Positions 11,013 to 21,083 of a stretch of 64,000 nucleotides of DNA are shown here, piece after piece (position 1 is the first letter of the stretch; each line of letters opens with the position of its first letter). Origin of the DNA: Vicia villosa (Eukaryota; Streptophyta; Magnoliopsida; Fabales; Fabaceae); contig NW_026705482.1 of assembly GCF_029867415.1 (NCBI RefSeq), forward strand, positions 434,001 to 498,000. The letters are read 5' to 3'. Position numbers and translations under genes: made by a program. Below the pieces are notes generated by a model. It saw only the letters and a program-made list of their open reading frames with translations. It made no database searches and was not told the DNA's origin.

Positions 11013-11147
11013 CTTGACTCTGATACCATGTTAAGAAATTTGGTTGGACCTAACTCAACCCTACAAAATCGGCTTGTAGAATGAGGATTTCCTCCACCTA
11101 TAATGACATGTTCAGGACATATATTTTTTGATATGAGACTCTTAACA
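11013..11147 (-). mobile_element. TRIM-like miniature LTR with tRNA-Met primer site
   Basis: Read on the minus strand, 11147-11029 is a 119-bp block from TGTTAAGAGTCTC to TTTCTTAACA with inverted TGTTAAGA/TCTTAACA ends. It is followed at once (11028-11013) by TGGTATCAGAGTCAAG, which matches the initiator tRNA-Met primer-binding site of plant LTR retrotransposons. A 119-bp LTR is in the size range of TRIMs. The same sequence style (disease-gene-like 'TGATACCATGTTAAGAAAT') is widespread in legume DNA, from memory. No second LTR was found to the left, so this is a partial element. Confidence 0.6.
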
Positions 11148-11478
11148 ATAGCTGTGTAACTCATGCACCGGCTAAAATCTGTTTGACGGGTGCTTTTATA
11201 GTCAAATCTGATTACTTAATCCCTCGATTATAAAGAAACACCAAAGGGCTAGTTCCTTTAGTTTACACTTATAAACAAATAAAAACATAAATTGCAATAG
11301 TTGGGTTTCGAAGCGTGTACTGATTTGTTTGTAGCCTCGGTTTTCTTAAAAACCGAGGGAATATATTGTTTTTATTATTATAAAAAAAAAACAAAACATG
11401 GCGCGCCTAGGCATAATACCTCATTTTTTTCTAGATGACGTGAAAGCTTCATCATGAAATGTATTATTTGTAGTAGTG
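11148..11478 (-). mobile_element. CACTA-type DNA transposon terminus (partial)
   Basis: The minus strand begins CACTACTACAAATAATACATT at 11478. Further in it has a CCTCGGTTTTTAAGAAAACCGAGG palindrome (about 11334-11357), typical of CACTA subterminal repeats. No transposase is present and the opposite terminus was not found. The leftward extent is uncertain. Confidence 0.5.
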
Positions 11479-11586
11479 TGTCTGCCCCTTCATCGATGCT
11501 AAGCTAATGCTAACAACCTTTAGCGTCGGTTTTTGTCCTTTTAGCGAGGGTTTTAGGCCGATGCTAAAATGAAGTTTTTTATAGTG
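11479..11586 (-). mobile_element. Second CACTA-type terminus, with TTAGCATCGG subterminal repeats
   Basis: The minus strand starts CACTATAAAAAACTTC at 11586 and runs through TTAGCATCGG, TCGCTAAAAGG, CGACGCTAAAGG and TTAGCATCG blocks, the degenerate subterminal array of CACTA transposons. It abuts the terminus at 11478, so the two are nested or juxtaposed ends. The partner end was not located. Confidence 0.5.
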
Positions 11587-12000
11587 GTTGCTGGTAAGTA
11601 AAAACGTGACAATCTCTCCTAGCGTTGCGCTACAACTTTCAAGAGTAGCACATAATGCACCAATTCCCCTGAGAAGCAATGTCCCATCTAAGACGTCCAT
11701 GTCCATGGATACCATGGCCGAATAACAACATATATCACAAACCATTGTCATATAAAGCAGGGACAGGAGCCTCGAAGGCAATAATTTTGAGCTAGCCGCA
11801 AGATCCAATAAGAAAAGCCCAACAGCGAAATAAGCAGCTATCCCATTTAAAGTAGACATACTTTTTTCCCCTCAGCATCATAGAGTATCTACCATAAGGA
11901 TACCATGTCAATCTCTTATGATCCTTCATGCGGGTGACCGCATCCCACCAACCATCTCCCCTACTTAAAGAGGAAAACACGCCACTCTTTAGATATCAAA
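11587..12000 (-). pseudogene. Unrecognised fragment with hydrophobic segments
   Basis: Two overlapping minus-strand readings give protein-like sequence. One (about 11980-11860) contains GDGWWDAVTRMKDHKRLTWY and GRYSM. The other (11859 down to 11590) contains MSTLNGIAAYFAVGLFLLDL, then a second hydrophobic stretch (LLSLLYMTMVCDICCYSAMV) and a third before the CACTA junction. They can be joined only by a frameshift near 11860. I do not recognise the family. It may be a gene fragment carried or cut by the CACTA element, since the C-terminal end is the transposon terminus. It could also be chance reading. Confidence 0.3.
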
Positions 12001-12436
12001 ATCATTTCCATTAAAATTCCACGTTTTTGCACTCTTATTGACTTAAACGTTGGAGGGATGACCTTGTAGGTTAGTCTCCCCTCCCTTGTATTGAAAGTCG
12101 TGAAAGACCGCAACAAATTACAAACTCATACTTTACTATCAGTAACCAATTCCAAAGTAGAATAGAAAGCAATAAAAAATTATTTACTACATAATTTTAG
12201 GATAATGCAAATTACAACTACTTTATTATCATGACCACTTTACATCAAGAATAATAACCATGAAGAGGAGAATTCACATTTAAAAATAATATCAAGAGTA
12301 ACCACATAACAAACTCTAAACTCTCACAAAACCATAAATTTTGCTTTAAATTATTTTTTATATTTAGATCCTTAGTTCTCTAAATACTTTTTTGAAGAGA
12401 GATAAAAAGAAATTAGTAAACTTAATTCTAATATGC
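12001..12436. other. Non-coding stretch, nothing recognised
   Basis: This is AT-rich sequence without a supported ORF or repeat. It lies just downstream of the minus-strand protease stop codon and would contain its 3' untranslated region; an AATAAAA-like signal on the minus strand was not clearly located. Confidence 0.4.
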
Positions 12437-14066
12437 TCATTTATTTTTGACTATTTCTATAGCCCATGCATTGATTGCACACACTCCATATTTTTTACCG
12501 GTCTCCCTTTTGATAAACATATAACCATTCTTTCCCCATTTTGTGCCAACTGAATTCTTCACAATCCAATATTTGTCATTGTCTACCGAATCATAACCGA
12601 CTATTACCATAGAGTGAGTTACATCCATTGAATCCAACGGGCACTCTTGACCTCTAAATACTCCCTGCCAAAAGATAAATATGTTCTTCATTAACAAAGA
12701 TATAATCCAATCATCCATTAATCACCCAATTGTTCTCTCACAGTTAAACAACATAAATATAAAATAACTACATCTTCAATATTAAAGTAGGTGTTAAATG
12801 GGTGTAAACAAAATATGATGAATAAAAACTCTACTTTATATAACTACTTACACCGGTGTAATGTTGAAATTCTCGTGTTTCTGCATAAATACCAACGTTC
12901 AGAGGTTGTTTTGCAACTGAACACAATAGACCATTCTCCGATCTCTTCACGAGATGATGTGATTTAATGCGACTAGTTGCACTATTTGGAATCTACATTT
13001 CATAAAAAAAAGAAGGTGGTATAAAGTAATACAATGTTTATACTAAAAAATACAAAATGAAATATTAATAGTTTTAAAGTGTGATGGAAGCTATATAATA
13101 ATAAAATTTGGCTTATTAGCAAAACAACAACTATACAATAATAAAATTGATAGAAATTAAGAACCGTGGAGTTTCTGCAAACACCCTTGTTAGCTGTATA
13201 AGGATATCGATCTTGTGTTGCAATCCCTTTGTTTCCTTCTACCCAAATGAATGCTTTGTTTACATTTCCTCTCAAACAATTTCCATATGGTTCACAATCT
13301 AGAAGCTCTTGATCTGAAAGGCTGATAAGCTTCTTCGTCTTTATTGCAACTATTCCTTCGATAGCGGCAACAGTGGAGAATGCCCAGCAACAACCTAATA
13401 AAATAAATAAAATATAGTTAGTGATGGATCTTACCTAAAATTCTAGAGGAGCTACCTATATTATAATTGGAATTTAATAACTAAACCACATTTGTTCTTA
13501 AATATAAGATCTTTTTAAGTTTTTTTAATTTCTTTTTTTAAAAATTATTTTCCAATTTCAAAATATACTTCAAATTTAGAGGTGGTTTACTAAATGTTAA
13601 TTCATCAACATCATCATTCACAATATCCATGTTATCACTGTTCATGGTCATGTATGTTTCCTTGAATTCCATGAAGCTCAAATCAGCAAAATTGGTTAGA
13701 CCGAGAAGAGCGCTATGAGGTGAGTTTCTCTTTGCATTACTCTCTGTGATATACTTCAAATTTGTAACAAAAGTATCAAATTTCGTTGCCATTTTTTCTA
13801 GGTTACTGTAGACTCGTCCATGTTCTTTCTTCCATAGTTGAAATAATTGTATAGCATCATCTTCATTAGGAAGTTTATCAAGTTTAGGACCCAATATGGA
13901 GGTGTACTTACTGCTTGGGATCTCAAACCTTGAAGATATATTCAAGATATCTTGATTTTCATAAGTATTTTTGTTTTGAATAGCAAAATATATATATATA
14001 TATATATAAGAATGCAGTGAAGATGATGAGGAGGAGTAATCGATTTGAGGTGTTTGAAATCCTCAT
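12437..14066 (-). pseudogene. Papain-like (C1A) cysteine protease, P34-like, broken
   Basis: Reading leftwards: a signal-peptide-like start (ATG at 14066, MRISNTSNRLLLLIIFTAF); an I29 propeptide (to about 13563; LFQLWKKEHGRVYSN, LGLTNFADLSFMEFKE); an exon 13394 to about 13163 with the catalytic Cys box GCCWAFSTVAAIEG and SDQELLDC; an exon 12992-12852 (VAKQPLNVGIYAE) with a GTAAGT donor; and a last exon 12664-12437 with the catalytic His (VTHSMVIVGYDS) and Asn (YWIVKNSVGTKWG). The family cleaves proteins in vacuoles or the secretory pathway. Three defects are visible. The ATG is one base out of frame with the propeptide because of a TA tract (13988-14008). The DWRxxGxVTxVKDQG segment expected before the Cys box is missing. 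The usual NSWG is NSVG. The resemblance to P34-type legume thiol proteases comes from the propeptide. It could be an expressed gene with an unusual first exon, but a pseudogene is more likely. Confidence 0.8.
13988..14008. repeat. TA microsatellite in the protease signal-peptide frame
   Basis: About ten TA units lie between the candidate signal peptide and the propeptide, reading as alternating Tyr-Ile on the minus strand. The ATG at 14066 and the propeptide frame differ by one base across it. A change of one 2-bp unit would alter the phase. The same position in the second protease fragment carries a longer tract (50936-50986). Confidence 0.8.
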
Positions 14067-14757
14067 CTTTTTTTTCTTAAACTATCTTGAAGATAAAACT
14101 TTGTATGGAAAGATGTGTATTCTTTAAAAGTTTTGAGATGCTTTGTATGGAAATTGGTTTGAGATAGTTTATATATCTTGGTATCATGAAGTCAATTGTT
14201 AGTTAATTGTTATTTCATACAATTACAAAATGTGCTTAATTATTTTAATTAGTGTTTCATACTATTATAAAATGTGTTTTACTTTTTCTTGATTATTTAT
14301 TTCTAATGATTTACCAATAAATAATGTTAATACTTCATAATATTATCTAATCATTTCAGATTTTCGTGAATAAGACAAACAAAAAAAGACGAATGGAGTG
14401 GGTCTCTTCTGCATAGTCTTATTTTATTCTTTGATGAAATCCATAGTCTTTTTTTTAATCATAGAATGCATAGTCTTATTTTATTGTGTTTAATGAGAGA
14501 TCTTAATCTATTCAGACCATTGACATGGTTAATAGAAAGTCTGTTTCTCATTATGACGGTGGCTTCCATGAAGAACAATGCTAACATATGTGCTTAAAAG
14601 TTGCGCTACCAATGCTAATGCTAACATGTAACGTGTGGGCAGACCTCTCTAGCTCGTCCAAGAGAAAAAGAAAAATGTCTCGTCTGTCTATTTTGTGAGT
14701 GAGGTGTTTAAAAGGCACTGTGATAGAATTAAATCGATAACAATTAATTAAAGGTGA
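14067..14757. other. Upstream flank of protease, no gene
   Basis: This is AT-rich sequence with no supported ORF. A 19-bp direct repeat, TGCATAGTCTTATTTTATT, occurs near 14411 and 14468. It would include the promoter of the minus-strand protease. The last five bases (14753-14757, GGTGA) are the left target duplication of copia A. Confidence 0.5.
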
Positions 14758-15202
14758 TGTGAGATATTTGATCGAACTCTAGTATGATCGAAGGGTAGCT
14801 TATTGGTTCGACAGGATTAAGCATGAAGTCGAAGGTTGCTCACATGCTTATGTCGAAGATGCTAGGGTTGTTAGCATGCTAAATTAGGTTTTAATGTTTA
14901 AACCCTAATTTGTAAAGTTAGCTTGTTTATTAAGTTGGCTTGTGTAATGGGTCTTGTGGAAAAAGCTCATTAGTTAGTATGTTAGGTTTTATTATAAATA
15001 GCATAATAGTCTCTCATCATTGCTAAGCTACAAATCTTAATTTAGGGTGAGAGAGGTTATTTGTTATTCTTGTAAACTTGTAATCTTGTTTTAAGAGAAA
15101 GTAGAAGAATAGCAGTTATAACCAATTCTTGTGTTCTTCTTCTTATTTGTTCTTTATTCTTCCCTTGCATTATACTTTGTTCTTGGCATCGAATTCACAA
15201 CA
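14758..15202 (+). repeat. 5' LTR of copia A
   Basis: Starts TGTGAGATATTTG and ends ATTCACAACA. The TATA box TATAAATA lies at 14993-15000, the same offset as in the 3' LTR. The two LTRs have scattered substitutions, so the insertion is not recent. The promoter in this LTR would drive the gag-pol transcript. Confidence 0.93.
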
Positions 15203-15228
15203 AATTGGTGCGGTGAGCGTGGAGAAGA
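15203..15228 (+). promoter_or_regulatory. Primer-binding-site region of copia A
   Basis: Directly after the LTR the sequence is AATTGGTGCGGTGAGCGTGG. The TTGGTGC start fits a tRNA 3' CCA end, but this is not the usual initiator Met site (TGGTATCAGAGC) and I could not assign the tRNA. The gag ATG follows at 15229. Confidence 0.5.
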
Positions 15229-15586
15229 TGCCTTCAACAAAGTATGAGATTGAAAAGTTCACCGGAGTGAATGATTTTGGTCTGTGGAGCTTGAAGATGA
15301 AAGCCCTACTGGTTCAGCAGGGTTGCTTGGAAGCATTGAAGGGAGAGACAGCCATGAATGCTGAATTAACGGCAGCGGAGAAGACGACTATGATCGAGAA
15401 AGCACACAGCGCAATTTTATTGAGCCTTGGTGATAAGGTTCTCCGGCAGGTATCAAAGGAGACGACGACATCAGGATTATGGGTGAAACTTGAAAGTTTG
15501 TACATGACCAAATCGTTGGTAAATCGACTCTACCTGAAGCAAGCTTTGTATTCCTTCAAGATGATTGAAGACAAAGTGTTGGATGA
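15229..15586 (+). pseudogene. Copia A gag, N-terminal part
   Basis: Starts MPSTKYEIEKFTGVNDFGLW, a typical copia gag opening that follows the LTR closely; an ATG further upstream at 15129 lies inside the LTR and is not the start. It continues with WVKLESLYMTKSLVNRLYLK, the gag-polypeptide (UBN2-like) region that builds the virus-like particle. It is interrupted after residue 119 by the Athila element. When the insertion and one copy of the GATGA duplication are disregarded, the frame continues correctly at 42524. Confidence 0.85.
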
Positions 15587-16644
15587 TGATCCGCTGTCGC
15601 GCGCGGGTCAAAAACGAGTTAATTTTATAAAACTGTAGTACGACTGTAACGGTAACTCGCGTATCGTCTCTCAAGGATTCCTATTCTTATTAACTGAATG
15701 TAAGTCGAAATTGGGGGGGGGGGGGTTTGGTTCAGGTTCGATTTATAGAAAAAAAGTGCTTAAAATAAGTGATTATAAAATAAGCTGTTTTAAAAATAAG
15801 TGATTAAAAGGCAAACGAATTCACTGCTTCGGGTTCTACTTATCATCAATTGATACAACTACGATCTCCATCCTATTTGAACACAATATCATTCAACAAG
15901 CGTGATCGACATCGTAAGATACATATTCCTATTGCCGGATTAAGCATACGGTTAAAGATATCGCAATTTAACGGTTAAGCAGAGTCAAATTGCGATCAAA
16001 AGTCAAGAACATGTATCAATTCAAATTTAATCAACAATATTATAAGGAAATCGAATTAAGCAAACAATGATCATATAATATTATTGAAAGGAATAGAATT
16101 CTATTTGTAGTTATAACAATCTCAAAGTATTGAACCTGAATACAGTAAATTCGTCCGGAAGGTTTAGTTCTCCATAGCAAATCGTGAAAGCTCTCAAAAT
16201 TCGTGAACAGTGACCGAATGAACAGTAACCGCGGCTGCCTAACCTAAGTCAAAACCACAACCCGTTTTACAATCCAACTGGGTCAAACATACGACCCAGG
16301 CCCAAAACCAAATGACCCAAAACTTAGCTAAAACTAGTGCTGCAACTTCAACGAATATTCTGGCCCTTCTACATTCCGATTCTGACTTCGACTCCAACAT
16401 AAGAATCGTAGCTCTTTCTCTTAGCTTTCCGGCGATTATTAGAACGCCTCAATCGGACTCCTGGAACTCCAGATATGATTGTTTCCGTGCAGACTGTTAA
16501 TGCTGAAAAATTAATACGAAAAACAAATAAGTGCAAAAATAAAATAAAATATAAAAACATACTAAAACATAAAAATAAATAAAACAAACCAAAGAAATGC
16601 TTGAGTACAAACATGGAAGAACGTGCATTAAAATGCATTGATCA
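15587..16644 (-). repeat. 3' LTR of the Athila element
   Basis: 1058 bp, from TGATCCGCTGTCG to AAAATGCATTGATCA on the plus strand. It is almost the same as 41463-42518; differences include a longer G tract near 15713 and scattered substitutions. On the element's own strand it follows the polypurine tract at 16645. Confidence 0.93.
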
Positions 16645-17624
16645 AATTCCCCCACACTTGAACTTTTGCACTCCGAGCAAAATGAAAAACAAAACAAAGA
16701 AAGCACAAATACATCAACAGTTACTCATCCTAGGCTACAAATCTTCTTCGGGTAAGTTTGCATCGACAGGTACTAATTTTGCTCACTAAGGACATCGTAA
16801 GAACACTAACCACAGATATGCAGACATAAGCCTCCTAAATACACAAACCAATTCAAATCATATTATTATACCATAGCCTAACTTACTCATCCTTTTTGCT
16901 CTTTTTCATTCAGGCGCAATCACATTAAGCCCGTTATCTCCACACACTTATAGCAGGACGACCGGTTAGTGACTCTGATCCTTTTGCACGGGGTTCCGGT
17001 ACTTGCGTGGCATAACCCTTTGCTTACTCAGATGTAGTTGCGGGGGATCGGACCGTAATCCTCCCTACCAAGTTCAGCACCAGAAACCGTTGAACCAACT
17101 AACAAAGAGTTTTGAAAAACTTTTTTTTTTTGAAGATTACACAACCGTTGGGTTAAGTGACCGGGTGAGGGTCACCAAACTTAGAAGGTGTATTCTCTTT
17201 CTCTTTTCTTTTCTTTTTTTTTTCTTTTTGGAACATTCACTTATATTCATCGGTTTCCCTGCGTAAAGTGTGTGAGAGATGGTGCTGACTGCTGAAATAA
17301 ACTACTCAAGAGCTGTCAAAGAATGAGAAATTAAGGCTAAAACATAATAACAAATTCAAATCAATTTCCATATGCAGGAGACTTACGGTGTTAGAACGAT
17401 ACCGATCTTGTGAATTTTTCCCAAGTCTCCGCAAACTCGACTCAAATCAGTCTGTAGCCCAAAACTTTCAAGAAGATGCATTTTTTTTATTGATTGAAAT
17501 TAAACAAAATACTAACAAAAACAAATAAAACACACGATTCCCTCCCCCACACTTAAACTAAGCATTGCCCTCAATGAAAGGACGTTACTAATAAAGTAGA
17601 GAGAAGGAAAGAAAGACTCCCTGA
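16645..17624 (-). promoter_or_regulatory. Athila 3' untranslated region with two polypurine tracts
   Basis: Next to the 3' LTR the minus strand reads AAGTGTGGGGGAATT (16645-16660), the polypurine tract that primes plus-strand DNA. A second copy of the same kind, TTTAAGTGTGGGGGAGGGAA (about 17538-17557), sits just after the pol stop. Between them there is no supported gene; a pyrimidine-rich tract lies at 17185-17230. Confidence 0.7.
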
Positions 17625-20600
17625 TCAAGTTGCAGTGTAGTCAAGTGCTTCCAAAGAAAGCTCCTCTATGCTGACATCTTCAGGCACCGGACTTTCATGG
17701 AATAACTTCAGCCGCTGCCCGTTAACCTTGAAGACTTTGTCAGTACCTGCACTTTTTATTTCTACTGCACCATGAGGGAAAACATCAGTAACAACAAAGG
17801 GGCCAATCCATTTGGATCGAAGTTTCCCAGCCATAAGCTTAAGGCGGGAGTTAAACAATAAAACCTGTTGGCCCACAGAAAATTCCTTCCTAGAAATCAT
17901 TTTATCATGGAAGTGCTTAGTTTTCTCTTTATAAATCCTAAAGCTCTCATAAGACTCTAATCTAAGCTCTTCCAACTGTTGTAATTGGAGTTTTCTTTCA
18001 ATACCTGCTTGTTGCATCTCCAAATTACAACTTTTCACCGCCCAAAAAGCACGGTGTTCTATCTCAACAGGAAGATGACATGCCTTACCAAAAACAAGTC
18101 GATAAGGAGACATCCCAATGGGTGTCTTGAAAACTGTCCTATGAGCCCAAAGTGCGTCTTCTAGACGACGGCTCCAGTCTTTCCTGTTTGGTTGCACCAT
18201 TTTCTCTAAAATCTGTTTGATCTCCCTGTTTGAGATCTCAGCTTGCCCATTAGTCTGTGGGTGATATGCAGTATAGACTCTGTGCACAACTCCATACTTT
18301 CGAAGCAAAGCTTCCATGGTACGGTTACAGAAATGAGTGCCTTGGTCACTTATGATAGCTCGCGGTATTCCAAACCTGCAAAAGATATTAGACCTGACAA
18401 AATCTGCAACAACTCGAGAATCATTAGTCCTAGTGGGGATAGCTTCCACCCACTTTGAAACATAATCAACAGCAAGTAAAATGTAAAGGAACCCAAATGA
18501 TACAGGAAAAGGACCCATGAAATCAATTCCCCATACATCAAATACCTCACAGAAAAGCATAGGTTGTTGAGGCATTTCACTCTTGCGAGTGATGTTTGTA
18601 CCTGCTATCTGGCACTCTTTACAAGTGCGGTAAGTCTCAAAAGCATCCTTAAAAATAGTTGGCCAATAGAAGCCTGAATCAAGGACTTTTCTCGCAGTCC
18701 TTTGAGGACCGAAGTGTCCGCCGACTTGAGATGCATGAGAAAATTTCAAAATAGATTCAATCTCATTGTCGGAGACACATCTCCTGATTACCTGATCACT
18801 ACCAAACTTCCATAGATATGGATCATCCCAAACATAATATTTGGCATCACTCTTGAGCTTGTGAACCTGTGATCTAGATGCACCTGTAGGAAAAACACCA
18901 GCAACAAGAAAATTAACAATGTCAGCAAACCAAGGTGTAATCCCATGCAAAAGAAACAGCTGCTCATCAGGAAAGTCATCCTTAATAGGAAAAGGATCTT
19001 CATCTCTCTCTATCCTGCTCAAGTGGTCAGCCACTAAGTTCTCAGCTCCACTTTTGTCTTTAATCTCAACATTAAACTCTTGGAGCAGCAACATCCACCG
19101 AATCAATCTCGGTTTTGCATCCGGCTTCTTCAGCAAGTACTTTAAAGCTGCATGATCAGTAAAAACAACAACCTTGGAACCTAGCAAATAAGATCTGAAT
19201 TTGTCAAGAGCAAAAACAATAGCTAGCAGTTCTTTTTCAGTGGTAGTGTAATTTGACTGTGCAGAATCTAAAGTCCTAGAAGCATAGTAAATAACATGGG
19301 CAGCCTTGTCAACCCTTTGTGCAAGGACAGCCCCAACAGCATAATTCGAAGCATCACACATAAGATAAAAAGGAAGTGTCCAGTCAGGGGGCTGAATGAT
19401 GGGAGCGGAGGTCAATGCTTTCTTCAAGAAGTCAAACGCTTGTTTGCATTTGTCATCAAACTCGAAAGTGACGTCATTCTTCAACAAGTTCGACATCGGA
19501 AGAGCTATCTTGCTGAAATCCTTGATGAAACGCCTGTAAAAACCTGCATGACCAAGAAAAGAACGAATCTCGCGAATGCAAGAAGGGTAAGACAGTGTAG
19601 AAATCACATCAATCTTAGCAGGGTCAACAGAAATTCCTTTTTCAGAAATAATGTGACCAAGAACAATTCCCTGCTCAACCATAAAATGACACTTTTCATA
19701 ATTCAACACAAGGTTAGTCTCGATGCATCTTTCTAAAATCAAGCTTAAACTGTTCAAGCATGCATCAAAAGAAGAACCATAGACAGTAAAGTCATCCATA
19801 AACACTTCCATGCAATTTTCAATAAAATCAGAGAAAATACTCATCATGCATCGTTGAAAAGTGCCAGGAGCATTACAAAGGCCAAAAGGCATCTTCCTGT
19901 AAGGAAATGTACCGAATGGGCACGTGAAAGTGGTCTTTTCTTGATCTTCAGGTGCAATATGAATCTGAAAGTAACCTGAAAAACCATCAAGAAAACAATA
20001 ATGTGATTTACCAGCTAGTCGTTCAAGCATCTGGTCAATGAACGGCAAAGGAAAGTGATCCTTTCTAGTAGCCTGGTTCAGTCTCCTGTAATCAATACAA
20101 ACTCTCCAGTTGTTCTGGACTCTAGTGGGAACAAGTTCATTCTTTTCATTTTTTACCACTGTGAGTCCAGATTTCTTAGGTACAACCTGCACTGGACTTA
20201 CCCACTTACTGTCAGAGATAGGAGAAATGATACCTGCTTGCAAGAGTTTGGTTACCTCTTTCTTTACAACATCAAGAATCAAAGGATTAAGCCTCCTTTG
20301 GGGCTGCCTTACTGTTTTCGCTCCATCCTCAAGTAAAATCCTGTGCATGCACATTGAAGGACTAATTCCTGGAAGGTCGGCTAATGTCCACCCGATTGCT
20401 TTCTTGTGCCTCTTCAATACCTGCAAAAGTCTGTCTTCTTGATTGAAATCAAGGTTAGAAGAGATAATAACAGGAAGTTTTTCATTATGCTCCAAGTAAG
20501 CATATTTCAGGTTCCCAGGGAGCTCTTTTAGCTCTAAGGATGGGGGCTGCTCGATGGATGGAAGGCTTGGGGCAGCCGGGATGTCAAGAGCATCGACGGT

Positions 20601-21083
20601 AAAAACAGCCTCATCGGTAACAACTTCACCTGTAGAAAATGTATCAGGCTGCAAGGAAGCATCAATCTCAGCACAAAGGACACAAACGTTAGTGTCAGTG
20701 CAATCAGGACATGAATAATTATCATCAAAATCAGAGAGAGATGGAAAATCAAGTGCAAATAATTCATAAATCAACTCAATATTAAAAACCGAATGCTCCT
20801 CCACAGGGTGTTTCACGGCATCGAAGATATTAAATTTTGCGACGATGTCACCAAATTCCATGGACATGGTTCCATCATCAACATCAACTTTTGTCTTCGC
20901 CGTTTTCATGAACGGTCTGCCTAAGATGATGGGAGCTCTGCTTGACTTAGTTTCTCCTTCCATGTCCAGGATGTAAAAATCTGCAGGAAAAATTAAATCG
21001 TTAACTTGAACGAGGACGTCTTCCACTATGCCGGTGGGACGTGCATTGCTCCTGTTCGCCAGTTGAACGATTAAACCTGTATG
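17625..21083 (-). CDS. pol: Athila pol: protease C-terminus, RT, RNase H, integrase
   Basis: The frame is open from just after a TAG (21084-21086) to the stop at 17625. It begins with the protease tail (LIVQLANRS, then [19 protein letters not shown]). The RT has [34 protein letters not shown] and the catalytic FMDDF (about 19786-19803). RNase H follows ([27 protein letters not shown]), then an integrase zinc finger (H...H, CKECQIAG) and a complete DDE core: Asp in WGIDFMGPF, Asp in IISDQGTHF and Glu in [13 protein letters not shown]. The C-terminus has the KWIGPFVV box. Together these copy the RNA genome and insert the DNA. The first downstream Met is at 21026, but the natural product would be a gag-pol polyprotein. 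Confidence 0.9.
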   Translation of the reverse strand, partial: HTGLIVQLANRSNARPTGIVEDVLVQVNDLIFPADFYILDMEGETKSSRAPIILGRPFMKTAKTKVDVDDGTMSMEFGDIVAKFNIFDAVKHPVEEHSVFNIELIYELFALDFPSLSDFDDNYSCPDCTDTNVCVLCAEIDASLQPDTFSTGEVVTDEAVFTVDALDIPAAPSLPSIEQPPSLELKELPGNLKYAYLEHNEKLPVIISSNLDFNQEDRLLQVLKRHKKAIGWTLADLPGISPSMCMHRILLEDGAKTVRQPQRRLNPLILDVVKKEVTKLLQAGIISPISDSKWVSPVQVVPKKSGLTVVKNEKNELVPTRVQNNWRVCIDYRRLNQATRKDHFPLPFIDQMLERLAGKSHYCFLDGFSGYFQIHIAPEDQEKTTFTCPFGTFPYRKMPFGLCNAPGTFQRCMMSIFSDFIENCMEVFMDDFTVYGSSFDACLNSLSLILERCIETNLVLNYEKCHFMVEQGIVLGHIISEKGISVDPAKIDVISTLSYPSCIREIRSFLGHAGFYRRFIKDFSKIALPMSNLLKNDVTFEFDDKCKQAFDFLKKALTSAPIIQPPDWTLPFYLMCDASNYAVGAVLAQRVDKAAHVIYYASRTLDSAQSNYTTTEKELLAIVFALDKFRSYLLGSKVVVFTDHAALKYLLKKPDAKPRLIRWMLLLQEFNVEIKDKSGAENLVADHLSRIERDEDPFPIKDDFPDEQLFLLHGITPWFADIVNFLVAGVFPTGASRSQVHKLKSDAKYYVWDDPYLWKFGSDQVIRRCVSDNEIESILKFSHASQVGGHFGPQRTARKVLDSGFYWPTIFKDAFETYRTCKECQIAGTNITRKSEMPQQPMLFCEVFDVWGIDFMGPFPVSFGFLYILLAVDYVSKWVEAIPTRTNDSRVVADFVRSNIFCRFGIPRAIISDQGTHFCNRTMEALLRKYGVVHRVYTAYHPQTNGQAEISNREIKQILEKMVQPNRKDWSRRLEDALWAHRTVFKTPIGMSPYRLVFGKACHLPVEIEHRAFWAVKSCNLEMQQAGIERKLQLQQLEELRLESYESFRIYKEKTKHFHDKMISRKEFSVGQQVLLFNSRLKLMAGKLRSKWIGPFVVTDVFPHGAVEIKSAGTDKVFKVNGQRLKLFHESPVPEDVSIEELSLEALDYTAT

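Noticed and set aside
20055..20442. Plus-strand ORFs over Athila pol
   Set aside because: Antisense to the well-supported RT domain, with no motifs.
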